Below, piece after piece: positions 16,987-26,159 of a stretch of DNA of 64,000 nt. The stretch lies in assembly GCA_020073665.1 (NCBI GenBank), contig JAIQEU010000005.1, positions 62,001 through 126,000 of the forward strand. Reading direction: 5' to 3'. Every line of letters starts with the position of its first letter. Within the stretch, counting starts at the first letter, position 1. The notes beneath the pieces are model-generated. The model worked only from the letters and a program-made list of their open reading frames with translations, was not told where the DNA came from and did not search any database. Both the position numbers and the translations under genes were made by a program. This stretch comes from Terriglobia bacterium. Its GTDB lineage: Bacteria > Acidobacteriota > Terriglobia > Terriglobales > Acidobacteriaceae.

Positions 16987-17493
16987 AATGCGCTTCTTTG
17001 CCATCACCACCGCGCCGATGATCGCCACCAGCAACAGCAGCGAGGCAATTTCGAACGCGAACATGTAATTCCCGTACAGCAGGATGGCAACCTCCTGCGT
17101 GTTCGACTGTTCCGGCAATTGCGCCAGGTGCTCGGGGAACAGCGCTTTCCCGCCCGTGTACACCAGGATAAACAACACGCCCAGCGCCAGCGCGGCGGCA
17201 GTGCCAGCGATCCACTGTTTATTGAACTGCTCTTCTTTCGCGCTGCGCTCCAGGTTCACCAGCATGATCACGAACAGGAACAAGACCATGATTCCGCCGG
17301 CATAAAGAATAATCTGCACGCCAGCCACAAACGGGGCATACAGCATCAGGTACAGCCCGGCCAGCGACAACAGTGTCAGGATCAGCGCCAGCGCCGAATG
17401 CACCGGGTTCTTGCGGGTGATGACCAGGATTCCTCCCAGCACCGCCAGTCCCGACAAGAGGTAAAAGAAAAACGTTGTGGCTACAGGCTGCAT
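16984..17493 (-). CDS. nuoJ: NADH-quinone oxidoreductase subunit J
   Basis: Five-helix complex I subunit (169 aa). It shows PVHSALALILTLLSLAGLYLML and the conserved helix-3 region VQIILYAGGIMVLFLFVIML. The ATG at 17493 was chosen over a TTG seven codons upstream: it is one base past the nuoH stop, and a GGGAG lies upstream. Confidence 0.95.
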   Translation of the reverse strand: MQPVATTFFFYLLSGLAVLGGILVITRKNPVHSALALILTLLSLAGLYLMLYAPFVAGVQIILYAGGIMVLFLFVIMLVNLERSAKEEQFNKQWIAGTAAALALGVLFILVYTGGKALFPEHLAQLPEQSNTQEVAILLYGNYMFAFEIASLLLLVAIIGAVVMAKKRI

Positions 17494-17494
17494 A

Positions 17495-18745
17495 TTAGAG
17501 CCAGACTCCCGCAATCGCCGTCAGGATGAGCACGCCTATGCCTACCGGCAACAGTATCTTCCATCCTACTTTCATCAACTGGTCAAAGCGGTAGCGTGGA
17601 AACGTTCCGCGATACCAGATGTACATGTACATTGAAACCGCTACCTTCACGGAGAACCAGTAAATGTCCTGGATGCGGTCTCGCACCGGCGGTGCAAAGA
17701 GCACCAGTCCGATCAGGCCGAGGACCGCGCCAAATCCCGCCAGGCCCATGGTTTGAATTCGGAAGTACGGGTGCTTGGGCATGCGGACTACGCCGACGAA
17801 CGCGAATACTGCGAGGAAAATGAACGTCAGCCCGGGAAACAGCGAGAACACCAGGTCCCAGGTTTCTCCGCTCAACCAGGTTGGGAACGGACGCATCCAT
17901 CCCCCGAGCCATAGCGTCACCGCGATCGACGACACCGCAATCATGGCCGAGTACTCTGCCAGGAAGAACAGCGACCAGCGGAACCCGCTGTACTCGGTGT
18001 GAAAGCCGGCGGTCAATTCCGATTCGGCTTCCGGCAGATCGAAGGGTGCGCGGTTCGTTTCAGCCACCATGGCAATGGCGAAGATGACAAACGCAATTAA
18101 CCCGAGTGGGAAAAATTTGAACACGAACCATGTGTGTTGCGCCTGCTGCGCTTGCACTAGGCCGATCATGCTGAGCGTGCCCGTGCCCGCCTGATTCAGG
18201 CTCGACATCAGGACCGCGGAGATGACCGCGAGACCCATAGCAATTTCGTACGACACCATCTGCGCGCTGGAGCGAAGCGCGCCAATCAGCGGGTAATGCG
18301 AATTCGACGCCCAGCCCGCCATCACGATGCCCAACACGCTCAGCGACGATACTCCCAGCATGAACAACACACCGATGTTCATGTCGGTAACCGCGTGGGT
18401 CGGGCCGAAGGGCACAACAATAAAGACGGTGAAGGCGGTCATCACGACGAACAGCGGCGCCATCCAGAAAACCACTTTGTCCGCTTCCGCCGGCATGATG
18501 TCTTCTTTGATCAGCAACTTGAGCGCGTCGGCAACGGGCTGCAACAGTCCGTGGGGTCCAACCCGCATCGGGCCGAGGCGAACCTGCATGTGCGCCAGGA
18601 TCTTGCGCTCCAGCCAGTTCATCGCAATGACCGCGACCGACAGGCCAAGGAAAATCAGCAAAATGTACACAAACGCCCACAAGACATTGCCCGCCGCACC
18701 CGGCGTCAGATCGCTCTTCAAGTATGAGGTGATGTAGTCGAGCAT
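17495..18745 (-). CDS. nuoH: NADH-quinone oxidoreductase subunit H
   Basis: Complex I subunit H, which builds the quinone chamber with B and D (416 aa). It shows WLERKILAHMQVRLGPMRVGPHGLLQPVADALKLL and NRAPFDLPEAESELTAGFHTEYSG, both hallmark motifs. The start codon overlaps the nuoD stop by one base (TGATG), indicating coupled translation. Confidence 0.98.
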   Translation of the reverse strand: MLDYITSYLKSDLTPGAAGNVLWAFVYILLIFLGLSVAVIAMNWLERKILAHMQVRLGPMRVGPHGLLQPVADALKLLIKEDIMPAEADKVVFWMAPLFVVMTAFTVFIVVPFGPTHAVTDMNIGVLFMLGVSSLSVLGIVMAGWASNSHYPLIGALRSSAQMVSYEIAMGLAVISAVLMSSLNQAGTGTLSMIGLVQAQQAQHTWFVFKFFPLGLIAFVIFAIAMVAETNRAPFDLPEAESELTAGFHTEYSGFRWSLFFLAEYSAMIAVSSIAVTLWLGGWMRPFPTWLSGETWDLVFSLFPGLTFIFLAVFAFVGVVRMPKHPYFRIQTMGLAGFGAVLGLIGLVLFAPPVRDRIQDIYWFSVKVAVSMYMYIWYRGTFPRYRFDQLMKVGWKILLPVGIGVLILTAIAGVWL

Positions 18746-19899
18746 CAGCGGTCCACCTCACCCAGCACAATGTCGAGCGTTCCAATCACCGCGATCACGT
18801 CCGCAACCAGCGCCCCGCGCACCATCATGTCCAGTGCCTGCAGGTTGACAAACGAGGGTGGCCGCACCCGCAAACGATACGGCTGGGTTGAACCGTCGCT
18901 GACGATGAAGTATCCCAACTCGCCCTTGGGGGCTTCGATCGAGTGGTAGATCTCTCCCACCGGCGGCTTAATGACCTTGGGAATCTTGGCCATGATCGGG
19001 CCTTCGGGAATTTTGCCGACGGCCTGCTCAATGATGCGCAGCGATTGCCGCATTTCCTTCATGCGCACAATGTACCGGTCGTAGGTGTCACCCTTCTCGC
19101 CGATGGGGATTTCAAAATCAAAGTCGGAATAAGCCGCGTAGGGCTGCGCTTTGCGGATGTCCCACTTCACCCCGCTGGCCCGCAGTACCGGGCCGGTGAC
19201 GCCCAGGGCAATGCAGTCCTTGGCCGAGATGACGCCCACGTCCCGGGTACGCTTGACCCAGATGCGGTTGGTGGTGAGCAGTTCCTCGTACTCGTCAATC
19301 TTCGGCGCCACGAACTTCAGAAACTTCTTTACTTCGGTTTCGAAGCCCTCGTAGGTCTCATACTGGCAGCCGCCGATGCGGAATGCGTGCGTGGTCAGGC
19401 GGGCGCCACAGTACTTCTCGAAAATCTTGAGAATCTCTTCCCGGTCGCGGAAAGTGTAGAACAACGGCGTAATGGCGCCGATATCGAGCGCATGTGTACC
19501 CAGCCAAAGCATGTGGCTGGCTAGCCGGTTCAGCTCGGTGAGGATTACCCGGATGTAATTAGCACGCGGCGGAGCCTGAATGTTCATCAGCTTCTCGACC
19601 GCTTCGCAGTAGCCTAGCCCGTTTGAGACCGCGGCCACGTAGTCCATACGGTCCACGTAAGGATTGAACATGGCATAGGTGCGGTGCTCGGCAATCTTCT
19701 CGACCCCGCGATGCAGGTAGCCAATGACGCACTCGGTGCCCAGGACTTTTTCGCCGTCGAGCTTAAGAATTACGCGCAGCACGCCATGGGTGGCCGGGTG
19801 CTGCGGACCCATGTTGATGATGAGTTCGTTGGAATCAAGAAAGGTCTGGTCCGGCTGGCCGAGTTCGAGGCGCGAGAGATATTTGGTGGCGTCGGTCAT
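18745..19899 (-). CDS. nuoD: NADH-quinone oxidoreductase subunit D
   Basis: 49-kDa-type quinone-binding subunit related to NiFe-hydrogenase large subunits (384 aa). It shows [27 protein letters not shown] and [11 protein letters not shown], and ends [10 protein letters not shown]. The ATG at 19899, two bases after the nuoC stop and preceded by GAGAGCGG, was chosen over an upstream in-frame start that would overlap nuoC by 40 bp. Confidence 0.97.
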   Translation of the reverse strand: MTDATKYLSRLELGQPDQTFLDSNELIINMGPQHPATHGVLRVILKLDGEKVLGTECVIGYLHRGVEKIAEHRTYAMFNPYVDRMDYVAAVSNGLGYCEAVEKLMNIQAPPRANYIRVILTELNRLASHMLWLGTHALDIGAITPLFYTFRDREEILKIFEKYCGARLTTHAFRIGGCQYETYEGFETEVKKFLKFVAPKIDEYEELLTTNRIWVKRTRDVGVISAKDCIALGVTGPVLRASGVKWDIRKAQPYAAYSDFDFEIPIGEKGDTYDRYIVRMKEMRQSLRIIEQAVGKIPEGPIMAKIPKVIKPPVGEIYHSIEAPKGELGYFIVSDGSTQPYRLRVRPPSFVNLQALDMMVRGALVADVIAVIGTLDIVLGEVDR

Positions 19900-19901
19900 G
19901 A

Positions 19902-20534
19902 TTATTGGCCGCTCTCGATCCCCAAGTTGATCTGCACCCATTCCTGGTCCTGCTGGATGATCCCGTAGTCTTTGCGCAACGGGTGACCCTTCCAGCCGTC
20001 GGGCAGCAGAATGCGCTTCAGATCGGGATGCCCGTCGAAACGAATTCCGAACATGTCGTAGACTTCGCGCTCCAGCCAGTTGGACGTCCCCCAGATTGAG
20101 GTCGAACTGGGTACGCTCTCGCTCTCGGCGATCATGGTCTTCACCCGAATGCGTTCATTGCGCGCGAACGAATAGAGGATCCAGATCACGTCGAACTGCT
20201 TTTCGCGTTGAGGATAGTGCGCCGCGGTAATGTCTACGCAGTAATCGAACTGCTCCCGGTCGCGCAGCACCTGCAGCACTTCGGGGATCAGAGAGGCTTC
20301 CACTACCAGGTAATTCTGGCCCAGGTAGCTGTTGGCTTCGCGGATGCCCGACCCGTATTGGCCCTTGAGCATGGCCACCATGGACGATTCCCACGGGATG
20401 GGAGCTGGTCCGGCAGGCTTGGCGGGAGGTGCGGGTTTCTGTGCAGCAGCGGCCAGCGGGGCCGACGGCTTTTCCGCCCCCGGGGTTGATGCACCCGGAG
20501 GTGGCGGTACAGGCGGTTTGGTTTCCTCAGCCAT
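19902..20534 (-). CDS. nuoC: NADH-quinone oxidoreductase subunit C
   Basis: 30-kDa-type hydrophilic subunit (210 aa). The core has [37 protein letters not shown], the family signature. An unusual N-terminal extension of about 45 residues is made almost only of Pro, Ala and Lys, probably disordered. Upstream, where nuoB normally lies, there is instead a PH-domain-like gene. Confidence 0.96.
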   Translation of the reverse strand: MAEETKPPVPPPPGASTPGAEKPSAPLAAAAQKPAPPAKPAGPAPIPWESSMVAMLKGQYGSGIREANSYLGQNYLVVEASLIPEVLQVLRDREQFDYCVDITAAHYPQREKQFDVIWILYSFARNERIRVKTMIAESESVPSSTSIWGTSNWLEREVYDMFGIRFDGHPDLKRILLPDGWKGHPLRKDYGIIQQDQEWVQINLGIESGQ

Positions 20535-20656
20535 CGTAACGAAGAAACGGTCCTGCAGGGTGCCGCGGAAGCTCTTGAGAAGAACGTTAACTTCTAACAG
20601 CTTGATACTACTATGTCAACGGGCGGGCATCACGACGACGTGTGGGCCTCGTCCGG

Positions 20657-20980
20657 CTAGTGTTTAGCCTGAAAACTCTCGATCAAATCGCGGATTCGCA
20701 CGGCGTCGGCCTTGCGATGTCCGTGGCTGGTGATCGGGTCCGTGCCCCCGGTCGAGTCAATCCGGATCACTGACCAGATCATTCCGGTCGTAATCTGCAC
20801 CGAAGCCACCTGGCCGATGGAAATGCTCTCCTCGTTGCTGCCAAACAGCCGCGACTTCACCCGGCTCACCCGCAGCGGCCCGACCACGATACGAGTTGGG
20901 AAGAAGAGATTCCCTTTCGTCCAGCGGCTGGCGGTAAAGGTTTCTTCACCAGCGTTAGTGCTGCCTGGCATAGCGGTCAT
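20657..20980 (-). CDS. Small PH-domain-like protein in the nuoB position
   Basis: 107 aa, soluble, no cysteines, so it cannot be the Fe-S subunit NuoB. The pattern of beta strands (FFPTRIVVGPLRVSRVKSRLF, ISIGQVASVQITTG, SVIRIDSTGG) followed by a C-terminal helix (KADAVRIRDLIESFQ) resembles bacterial PH (DUF304/YdbS-like) domains. It lies between nuoA and nuoC on the same strand. A role in complex I is not established; co-transcription is likely. Confidence 0.7.
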   Translation of the reverse strand: MTAMPGSTNAGEETFTASRWTKGNLFFPTRIVVGPLRVSRVKSRLFGSNEESISIGQVASVQITTGMIWSVIRIDSTGGTDPITSHGHRKADAVRIRDLIESFQAKH

Positions 20981-20995
20981 TACCCTCGCGTGTGG

Positions 20996-21020
20996 AAGCT
21001 AAAAGCTAAGAGCTAGCAGC
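20996..21020. repeat. AGCT-word spacer repeat between nuoA and the PH-like gene
   Basis: AAGCTAAAAGCTAAGAGCTAGC words, very close to the right arm of the nuoL/nuoM hairpin (14371-14394). Confidence 0.55.
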
Positions 21021-21028
21021 CGTTTGCC

Positions 21029-21385
21029 CTACACCCACTCCAGTGCGCCTTTTTTCCAGATCCAGATGTACCCCACCACCAGGATCAGCAGGAAAATCAG
21101 CATCTCGAGCAGGCCAAACGCACCCAGCGCCTTGAACTTTACCGCCCAGGGAAACAGGAAGATGGTCTCCACGTCGAAGACCACGAACAGGATGGCGACA
21201 ATATAGTAGCGAACGGTGTACCGTCCCCGGGCACTATCAATGGGGTCGATGCCGCACTCATAGGGCATCAACTTGGCCTTGCTGGGGTTGTCGGGGCGGA
21301 CCAGCTTGGCCGCCAGCAACGTGACCGGAAGCAAAACCCCGATCAGCGCAATAAAGAGAAAGATAGGAACGTAATTTTGCGGCAT
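21029..21385 (-). CDS. nuoA: NADH-quinone oxidoreductase subunit A
   Basis: Three-helix complex I subunit (118 aa). It shows LMPYECGIDP, RYYIVAILFVVFDVETIFLFPWA and a C-terminal GYIWIWKKGALEW. The ATG at 21385 begins MPQNYVPIF; the much longer open frame upstream is the antisense shadow of lysS. It is the first gene of the minus-strand respiratory row and is divergent from lysS. Confidence 0.97.
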   Translation of the reverse strand: MPQNYVPIFLFIALIGVLLPVTLLAAKLVRPDNPSKAKLMPYECGIDPIDSARGRYTVRYYIVAILFVVFDVETIFLFPWAVKFKALGAFGLLEMLIFLLILVVGYIWIWKKGALEWV

Positions 21386-21502
21386 CAGCCCTCGCGCGTG
21401 CTTGGAGCTTGAAAGTATGAAGCAGGTAATAGTACCGCCGAGCGGCGCTGGCTTCAAGGCGGGTGATTCCTTCCGCGCACCATGAATGCTGTCTCGGTTG
21501 TT

Positions 21503-21508
21503 TATAAT
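21503..21508 (+). promoter_or_regulatory. Candidate -10 box of lysS
   Basis: A perfect TATAAT 34 bp before the lysS start codon, in the 156-bp divergent spacer with nuoA. No good -35 box is visible at 17 bp. Confidence 0.4.
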
Positions 21509-21541
21509 CGCTCTTCCATCTTTCTGTAAGCAAGGAACCCA

Positions 21542-23086
21542 TTGGCACTCGACGATAAAATCTACGAACTGCGCCGTGACAAGCTCAAGCAGATTGAAGC
21601 GCTTGGACAAGAGTCCTACCCGCGCAAGTACGAGTTCACCCATACCATCCCGCAAATTCTCGCTGACTACTCGGACAAGACCGCCGAGCAACTGGAAAGC
21701 CCGCGCGTCAACCTCCGCGTAGCTGGACGCATCATGGCCATCCGCCTGATGGGCAAGGCTGGCTTTGCCCACCTGCAGCAGAACGGGCAGCGGCTGCAGA
21801 TCTACGTCAAGAAAGACGCGGTAGGCGACAAGGGATTCGAACTCTATAAACTGCTCGACCTGGGCGACCACATCGGCACCAGCGGATATCTGTTCCGCAC
21901 CCGCACCGGCGAGCTGTCCATCCACGTCGAGGAGATCACGTTCCTGTCGAAAGACCTGCTTCCCTTGCCCGAGAAGTGGCACGGGCTGACCGACGTCGAG
22001 TTGCGCTATCGCCAGCGCTACGTTGACCTAGTGATGAATCCCGAGGTGCGGGAAGTTTTTCTCAAGCGCAGCAGGCTGGTGCAGTCGTTCCGCCACTATT
22101 TTGACAGCCACGACTTCATCGAAGTCGAGACGCCGATGATGCACACTATCGCCGGCGGAGCCGTGGCGCGGCCGTTCAAGACACATCACAACACGCTGGA
22201 CATGGACTTGTTCTTGCGCATCGCGCCCGAGCTGTATCTGAAGCGTCTGACCGTGGGCGGGTTCGACCGCGTCTACGAGATCAATCGCAACTTCCGCAAT
22301 GAGGGGCTGGGCTGGCGCTGGAACCCGGAATTCACCATGCTCGAGGCGTACCAGGCCTACACCGACTACCTCGGCATCATGAATACCACGCAAGGCGCGA
22401 TTGAACAGGCGGTCCGTGACGTTACCGGGGGCACCACGACGAAGTGGGGCGACCAGCAAATCGACTGGGCCAGCGCGAACTGGCGGCGCATGACCATGCG
22501 CGAAGCCATTGTGCATTTCTGGCCTGAGAAAGCAGGGGCCAAACCTGCGGTGAGCGACTTCGCGACGCACGAGTCCGTGAAGAACCTGGTGACGCGCGTG
22601 CGCCACTCGGGAACCGACCTCGACTACGACCCCAGCGAGCCCGCAGGCAAGACCATTGCCGCAATCTTTGAATCGGTGGCAGAAGAACACTTGATGCAGC
22701 CCACGATCATTTACGAATTCCCTACGGCGGTCTCGCCCCTCTCCAAGCAGAAGCCGGACGAACCTGATTGGACCGAGCGCTGGGAGATCTTCGCCGGCAA
22801 AATGGAAATCGCCAACGGCTTCAGCGAACTCAACGATCCCGAGGACCAGCGCCGCCGCTTCGAGGGTCAACTCAAAGAGCGGGAGCGCGGCGACGAAGAA
22901 GCGCACCAGATGGACGAGGACTACATTCGGGCGCTCTCGTACGGCATGCCTCCGGCTGGGGGCGTGGGCATCGGCGTTGACCGCCTGGCCATGCTGCTCA
23001 CGGATTCACATACCATCCGCGATGTGATTTTGTTTCCCCTGTTGAGACCGGAAACCAAGACCGCTGGGGACGCCGAAGAAAAATAG
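21542..23086 (+). CDS. lysS: Lysyl-tRNA synthetase, class II
   Basis: Charges tRNA-Lys. 514 aa with an N-terminal OB-fold (VNLRVAGRIMAIRLMGKAGFAHL) and the class II catalytic core: motif 2 FRNEGLGWRWNPEFTMLE and motif 3 GVGIGVDRLAMLLT. The start is TTG at 21542, six bases after an AAGGA ribosome-binding site; no ATG or GTG fits better. A stand-alone gene with a -10 box at 21503. Confidence 0.97.
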   Translation: MALDDKIYELRRDKLKQIEALGQESYPRKYEFTHTIPQILADYSDKTAEQLESPRVNLRVAGRIMAIRLMGKAGFAHLQQNGQRLQIYVKKDAVGDKGFELYKLLDLGDHIGTSGYLFRTRTGELSIHVEEITFLSKDLLPLPEKWHGLTDVELRYRQRYVDLVMNPEVREVFLKRSRLVQSFRHYFDSHDFIEVETPMMHTIAGGAVARPFKTHHNTLDMDLFLRIAPELYLKRLTVGGFDRVYEINRNFRNEGLGWRWNPEFTMLEAYQAYTDYLGIMNTTQGAIEQAVRDVTGGTTTKWGDQQIDWASANWRRMTMREAIVHFWPEKAGAKPAVSDFATHESVKNLVTRVRHSGTDLDYDPSEPAGKTIAAIFESVAEEHLMQPTIIYEFPTAVSPLSKQKPDEPDWTERWEIFAGKMEIANGFSELNDPEDQRRRFEGQLKERERGDEEAHQMDEDYIRALSYGMPPAGGVGIGVDRLAMLLTDSHTIRDVILFPLLRPETKTAGDAEEK

Positions 23087-23224
23087 GTTTGGCCTTTCAA
23101 TGGGCAGTTGGAAATCGAAAATCAAGAATTCCTCTGCGTCCTCCGGGTCCTCTGTGTTGCGTGCTTTTTCACAGCAACCTCCGGATAGACTCTTCGCGTC
23201 TTTTTCCCCACACTGTAATCCAAT

Positions 23225-24667
23225 ATGCGTATGGGCTTCGATCTGGATCGCCAAACGCGCCGCGAACTGGGCTACCGGCTGATTGATCACATCAACGAGT
23301 TCTACGCTTCCCTCCCCGACCTTCCGGTGCAGCTTCCGGCGGAGCGGCGCACCTACGGCCCGCTTCACGATCCCCTGCCGGAAGTGGGCGAAGATCCCGC
23401 CAAGGTGCTCGACGACATCTGCCGCGAGATGGTGGACCAGGGCTTCCACGTGCCTAGCGCGAACTACTTTGGCCTAATGAATCCCACTCCTACCTACATG
23501 GGCGTGCTGGCCGAGGCACTGGTGGCGGCGCTCAACCCGCAACTCGCCACCCTGGCGCGTTCGCAGCTGGCTTCGAAGATTGAACTGGAAACTCTCCGCT
23601 GGATCGGGGAGCGCGTCGGCTGGCCGGGTGAATTCAGCGGGACGTTCACCAGCGGCGGCAATGAAGCCAACTTCAGCGGCATGGCCCTCGCCCTGGCAGC
23701 CAAGTTCCCGGGCTCGATTGAAGACGGAGTCGCCGCCATCGGCGGACAACCTGTCGTCTATGCCTCAGCCGAGTCGCACCATTCGCTCGACAAGTCCGCC
23801 GGCCTGCTGGGAATCGGGCGTAAAGCGCTGCGCAGGATCGCGGTCAATGAAGTGGCACAACTCGACCCGCGCGCGCTCGAGCAGGCAATCGTGTACGACC
23901 GCGCCGCCGGCAAGAAGCCGTTCTGCGTGGTCGCTACTGCCGGGACCACGAACTCAGGCACAGTAGACGACATTGTCGCGATCTCGGAAACCTGCCGCCG
24001 TCACGATCTCTGGTTGCATGTGGATGGCGCCTACGGAGCGTCGGCCATTTTTTCTGACCGCCATCGCGATCTGGTCCGCGGCATCGAGCGCGCTGATTCA
24101 ATCACCATCGATCCCCACAAGTGGCTGGCTGTCCCGTTCGCTGCGGGAGCGATTCTCACTTGCCATCCAGCGGTGCTGGAGCGGGCCTTCTCGGTAGCCG
24201 CCCCGTACATGCCAAAAGCTGCCGGCGCCACCTTGCCCGACAACTCCCGCATCAGCGCCCAATGGACGCGCCGCATGAATTCACTCAAGCTGTGGCTGAC
24301 CTTGCGGGTTCACGGCCGCAAGGCCTACGAGGAGCTGATCGACCGGCAAATGAGCCTTGCCCGCAGTTTCGCGGATTGGGTGCGAACTTCCGGGGACTTC
24401 GAACTGGCGGCTCCGCACACCTTGCCCATTATCACATTCCGGGTGAAAACCTCGCCGGTCGACAAACTCAGTGCCGCGCATGCTGCCATCGTCGGAGAGG
24501 TCACACAGGATGGCCAGCGCTGGATCTCGGAAACCGTGGTCAGCGGTGGCAGCGTGATCCGGGTGATGATCATCAGCTATCTCACCGAGGAGCGGCATCT
24601 GCATGCCCTGCAAGCTGCGCTCAGTGCGGCCGTGCGCACCCTGACTTCTACTGCCAAAGTGGGGTAA
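23225..24667 (+). CDS. PLP-dependent group II amino-acid decarboxylase
   Basis: 480-aa enzyme of the aromatic-L-amino-acid/glutamate/diaminobutyrate decarboxylase family. PLP contacts visible: TSGGNEAN (142-149), the stacking His in SAESHHS (185-186), Asp267 (HVDGAYG) and the Schiff-base Lys299 in IDPHKWLAVP. The substrate cannot be told from sequence alone; tyrosine/DOPA/tryptophan-type or aspartate-type decarboxylases all fit. No biosynthetic partners are adjacent. An imperfect hairpin follows the gene. Confidence 0.9.
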   Translation: MRMGFDLDRQTRRELGYRLIDHINEFYASLPDLPVQLPAERRTYGPLHDPLPEVGEDPAKVLDDICREMVDQGFHVPSANYFGLMNPTPTYMGVLAEALVAALNPQLATLARSQLASKIELETLRWIGERVGWPGEFSGTFTSGGNEANFSGMALALAAKFPGSIEDGVAAIGGQPVVYASAESHHSLDKSAGLLGIGRKALRRIAVNEVAQLDPRALEQAIVYDRAAGKKPFCVVATAGTTNSGTVDDIVAISETCRRHDLWLHVDGAYGASAIFSDRHRDLVRGIERADSITIDPHKWLAVPFAAGAILTCHPAVLERAFSVAAPYMPKAAGATLPDNSRISAQWTRRMNSLKLWLTLRVHGRKAYEELIDRQMSLARSFADWVRTSGDFELAAPHTLPIITFRVKTSPVDKLSAAHAAIVGEVTQDGQRWISETVVSGGSVIRVMIISYLTEERHLHALQAALSAAVRTLTSTAKVG

Positions 24668-24752
24668 TTACTCTTGTTCCCGGTATCCGATTATGCACTG
24701 TGAGTAGTGCATCGAGCAGCCTACACTCCCCCTAGCTTTTGGGCTCTGATTG

Positions 24753-24814
24753 AGGCGGCGCTGCCGTAGCGTACTCTGTCCTCCTTGTACGCTGGGTCGG
24801 TAGCGCTTTGCCGC
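24753..24814 (+). terminator. Extended imperfect hairpin after the decarboxylase gene
   Basis: GGCGGC...GCCGCC ends (24753, 24814) enclose further pairing GCGCTGCC/GGTAGCGC and GTAGCGTAC/GTACGCTGG. Strong structure but no U-tract, so either a factor-assisted transcript end or another spacer repeat. Confidence 0.4.
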
Positions 24815-24862
24815 CTGCTGTGACCTCCCCGACCCGCCTTCCAAAGCAACTCCAGACCTGCT

Positions 24863-25876
24863 TTAGTGCGCGCTGAACCACGGCGCGTACGGCGACAACA
24901 GGTAGAAATCCAGCATCATCCGCGAAACTTTCGCGATGGCGGAGTCGTCCGGGTGAGTAAAATCGGACCGGGAAAAGTCAGTGATGACCCAAGTCAAGCC
25001 ATCTTTCCGAGGAATCGTCCCCGAGGCCCAGAAGTAGGGTCCCCAGGCGATCCACGGAGCAGCGGAATAGCTCAAATCTCCAGCGGTTGGATCGATGAGC
25101 CCGGTGCGAAGCTGCACGATCTGGGCTTCAATCAACCACTTCGTGGCAAAGCCATATTCGTAGGCGAAAGGCTCCGGGTTGAGGGTGTGGGGCTTGGCAT
25201 ACCCCCCGTAGATGCGGCTGTGCAGGAACATCTGCTGCACGTTGGGATATCGGCCTTTGATGAATCTTGCCGTCTGGCCGACAAAATACTCGTACATGCA
25301 GGCGTCGGCCCGGGAAGTTGGCGAACAGACGTCGCGAGCGGTGAGCGCTTGACTCGGGTGGAAGTTCGCGTCCTTATACAGGATCACCTGCACCTGCGCT
25401 TCCGTCACGCCGGCCTTCTGTAGTTGCGACAGACAGTAGGAATAGTTGCGAAACGAGTCATCCAGCCAACGGTCCGCGCCCTGCCCCGGTTTGGCACAAT
25501 CTACAAGAACCAAAGTGGTGTGATTGACTTGGGGATCCTTCGCCGCGACCCCCAGCAAGCTCTGGCTGTAGCACTGGCCGTTTTGCTGATCGCAGAACTC
25601 ATCGGTCCAGTTCGAGAAACCGATGCCTACCACCGCGATCTTTCCCCTCGACGACGGATGGCCCTGACGGTCGAGCGGTTGCACTCGCGCTGCTGCCGCA
25701 CGACCATCGGAATCGTGGTCGGCCGGTGGACTATTGGACCCTTCATAGAGAAAGCCGGGAAAAGTTCCCAGGTACAACTGCCCAGGTTGAAAATCGGTGA
25801 CCGGAGTTGCGTTGAAGTTCTGCGTGAATGCGAAAGAAGCGAGGAGTAAGGGCAGAAAGAACATCAACTTCTTCAT
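24863..25876 (-). CDS. Secreted hypothetical protein
   Basis: 337 aa beginning with a clear signal peptide (MKKLMFFLPLLLASFAFTQ). The mature part has at least seven cysteines (for example DEFCDQQNGQC, DVCSPTSRADAC), consistent with disulfides outside the cytoplasm. Recognisable stretches are IAVVGIGFSNW, TTLVLVDCAKPGQGAD and MFLHSRIYGGYA. I do not recognise a named family. It is on the same strand as the porin gene but 283 bp downstream of it and beyond a terminator, so it is transcribed separately. Confidence 0.75.
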   Translation of the reverse strand: MKKLMFFLPLLLASFAFTQNFNATPVTDFQPGQLYLGTFPGFLYEGSNSPPADHDSDGRAAAARVQPLDRQGHPSSRGKIAVVGIGFSNWTDEFCDQQNGQCYSQSLLGVAAKDPQVNHTTLVLVDCAKPGQGADRWLDDSFRNYSYCLSQLQKAGVTEAQVQVILYKDANFHPSQALTARDVCSPTSRADACMYEYFVGQTARFIKGRYPNVQQMFLHSRIYGGYAKPHTLNPEPFAYEYGFATKWLIEAQIVQLRTGLIDPTAGDLSYSAAPWIAWGPYFWASGTIPRKDGLTWVITDFSRSDFTHPDDSAIAKVSRMMLDFYLLSPYAPWFSAH

Positions 25877-26127
25877 GAGTATGCCTCTTTAGGTGAAACC
25901 CAGGGATCGGGATAGAGTTGCCCGAGGTGGCGCTCGGCAGGAACAAGTGGAGACCTAGCCGTCACTTATATCTGATTCGCAGGTCGCTCACAAGCAGGAA
26001 TCGGCAGCGGCCTGCGTATTTCGCAACGCGCAGAGACAGTGTGCAAGTTCTTGCAGGTGATTTACGAATGCCCCGGCTGGCAAGGGTTTTGCGCCACGGC
26101 ATCCACATCGCGGCAAGTGAAAAATAG

Positions 26128-26152
26128 CGCCGGCCTGAATCCCAGGCCGGCG
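26128..26152 (-). terminator. Intrinsic terminator of the ABC-ModA-porin operon
   Basis: A 9-bp GC stem CGCCGGCCT/AGGCCGGCG with a 7-nt loop, followed on the minus strand by CTATTTTT, 8 bp after the porin stop. The remaining 25877-26127 spacer holds no recognised gene. Confidence 0.85.
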
Positions 26153-26159
26153 TTTCCGG

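Noticed and set aside
20657-20980. The small gene after nuoA as a divergent nuoB
   Set aside because: It has no cysteines and no NuoB motifs, so it cannot hold the N2 iron-sulfur cluster.
21386-21982. Extended N-terminus of nuoA (open frame to 21982)
   Set aside because: The upstream frame is antisense to lysS; the real NuoA begins at MPQNYVPIF with normal family length.
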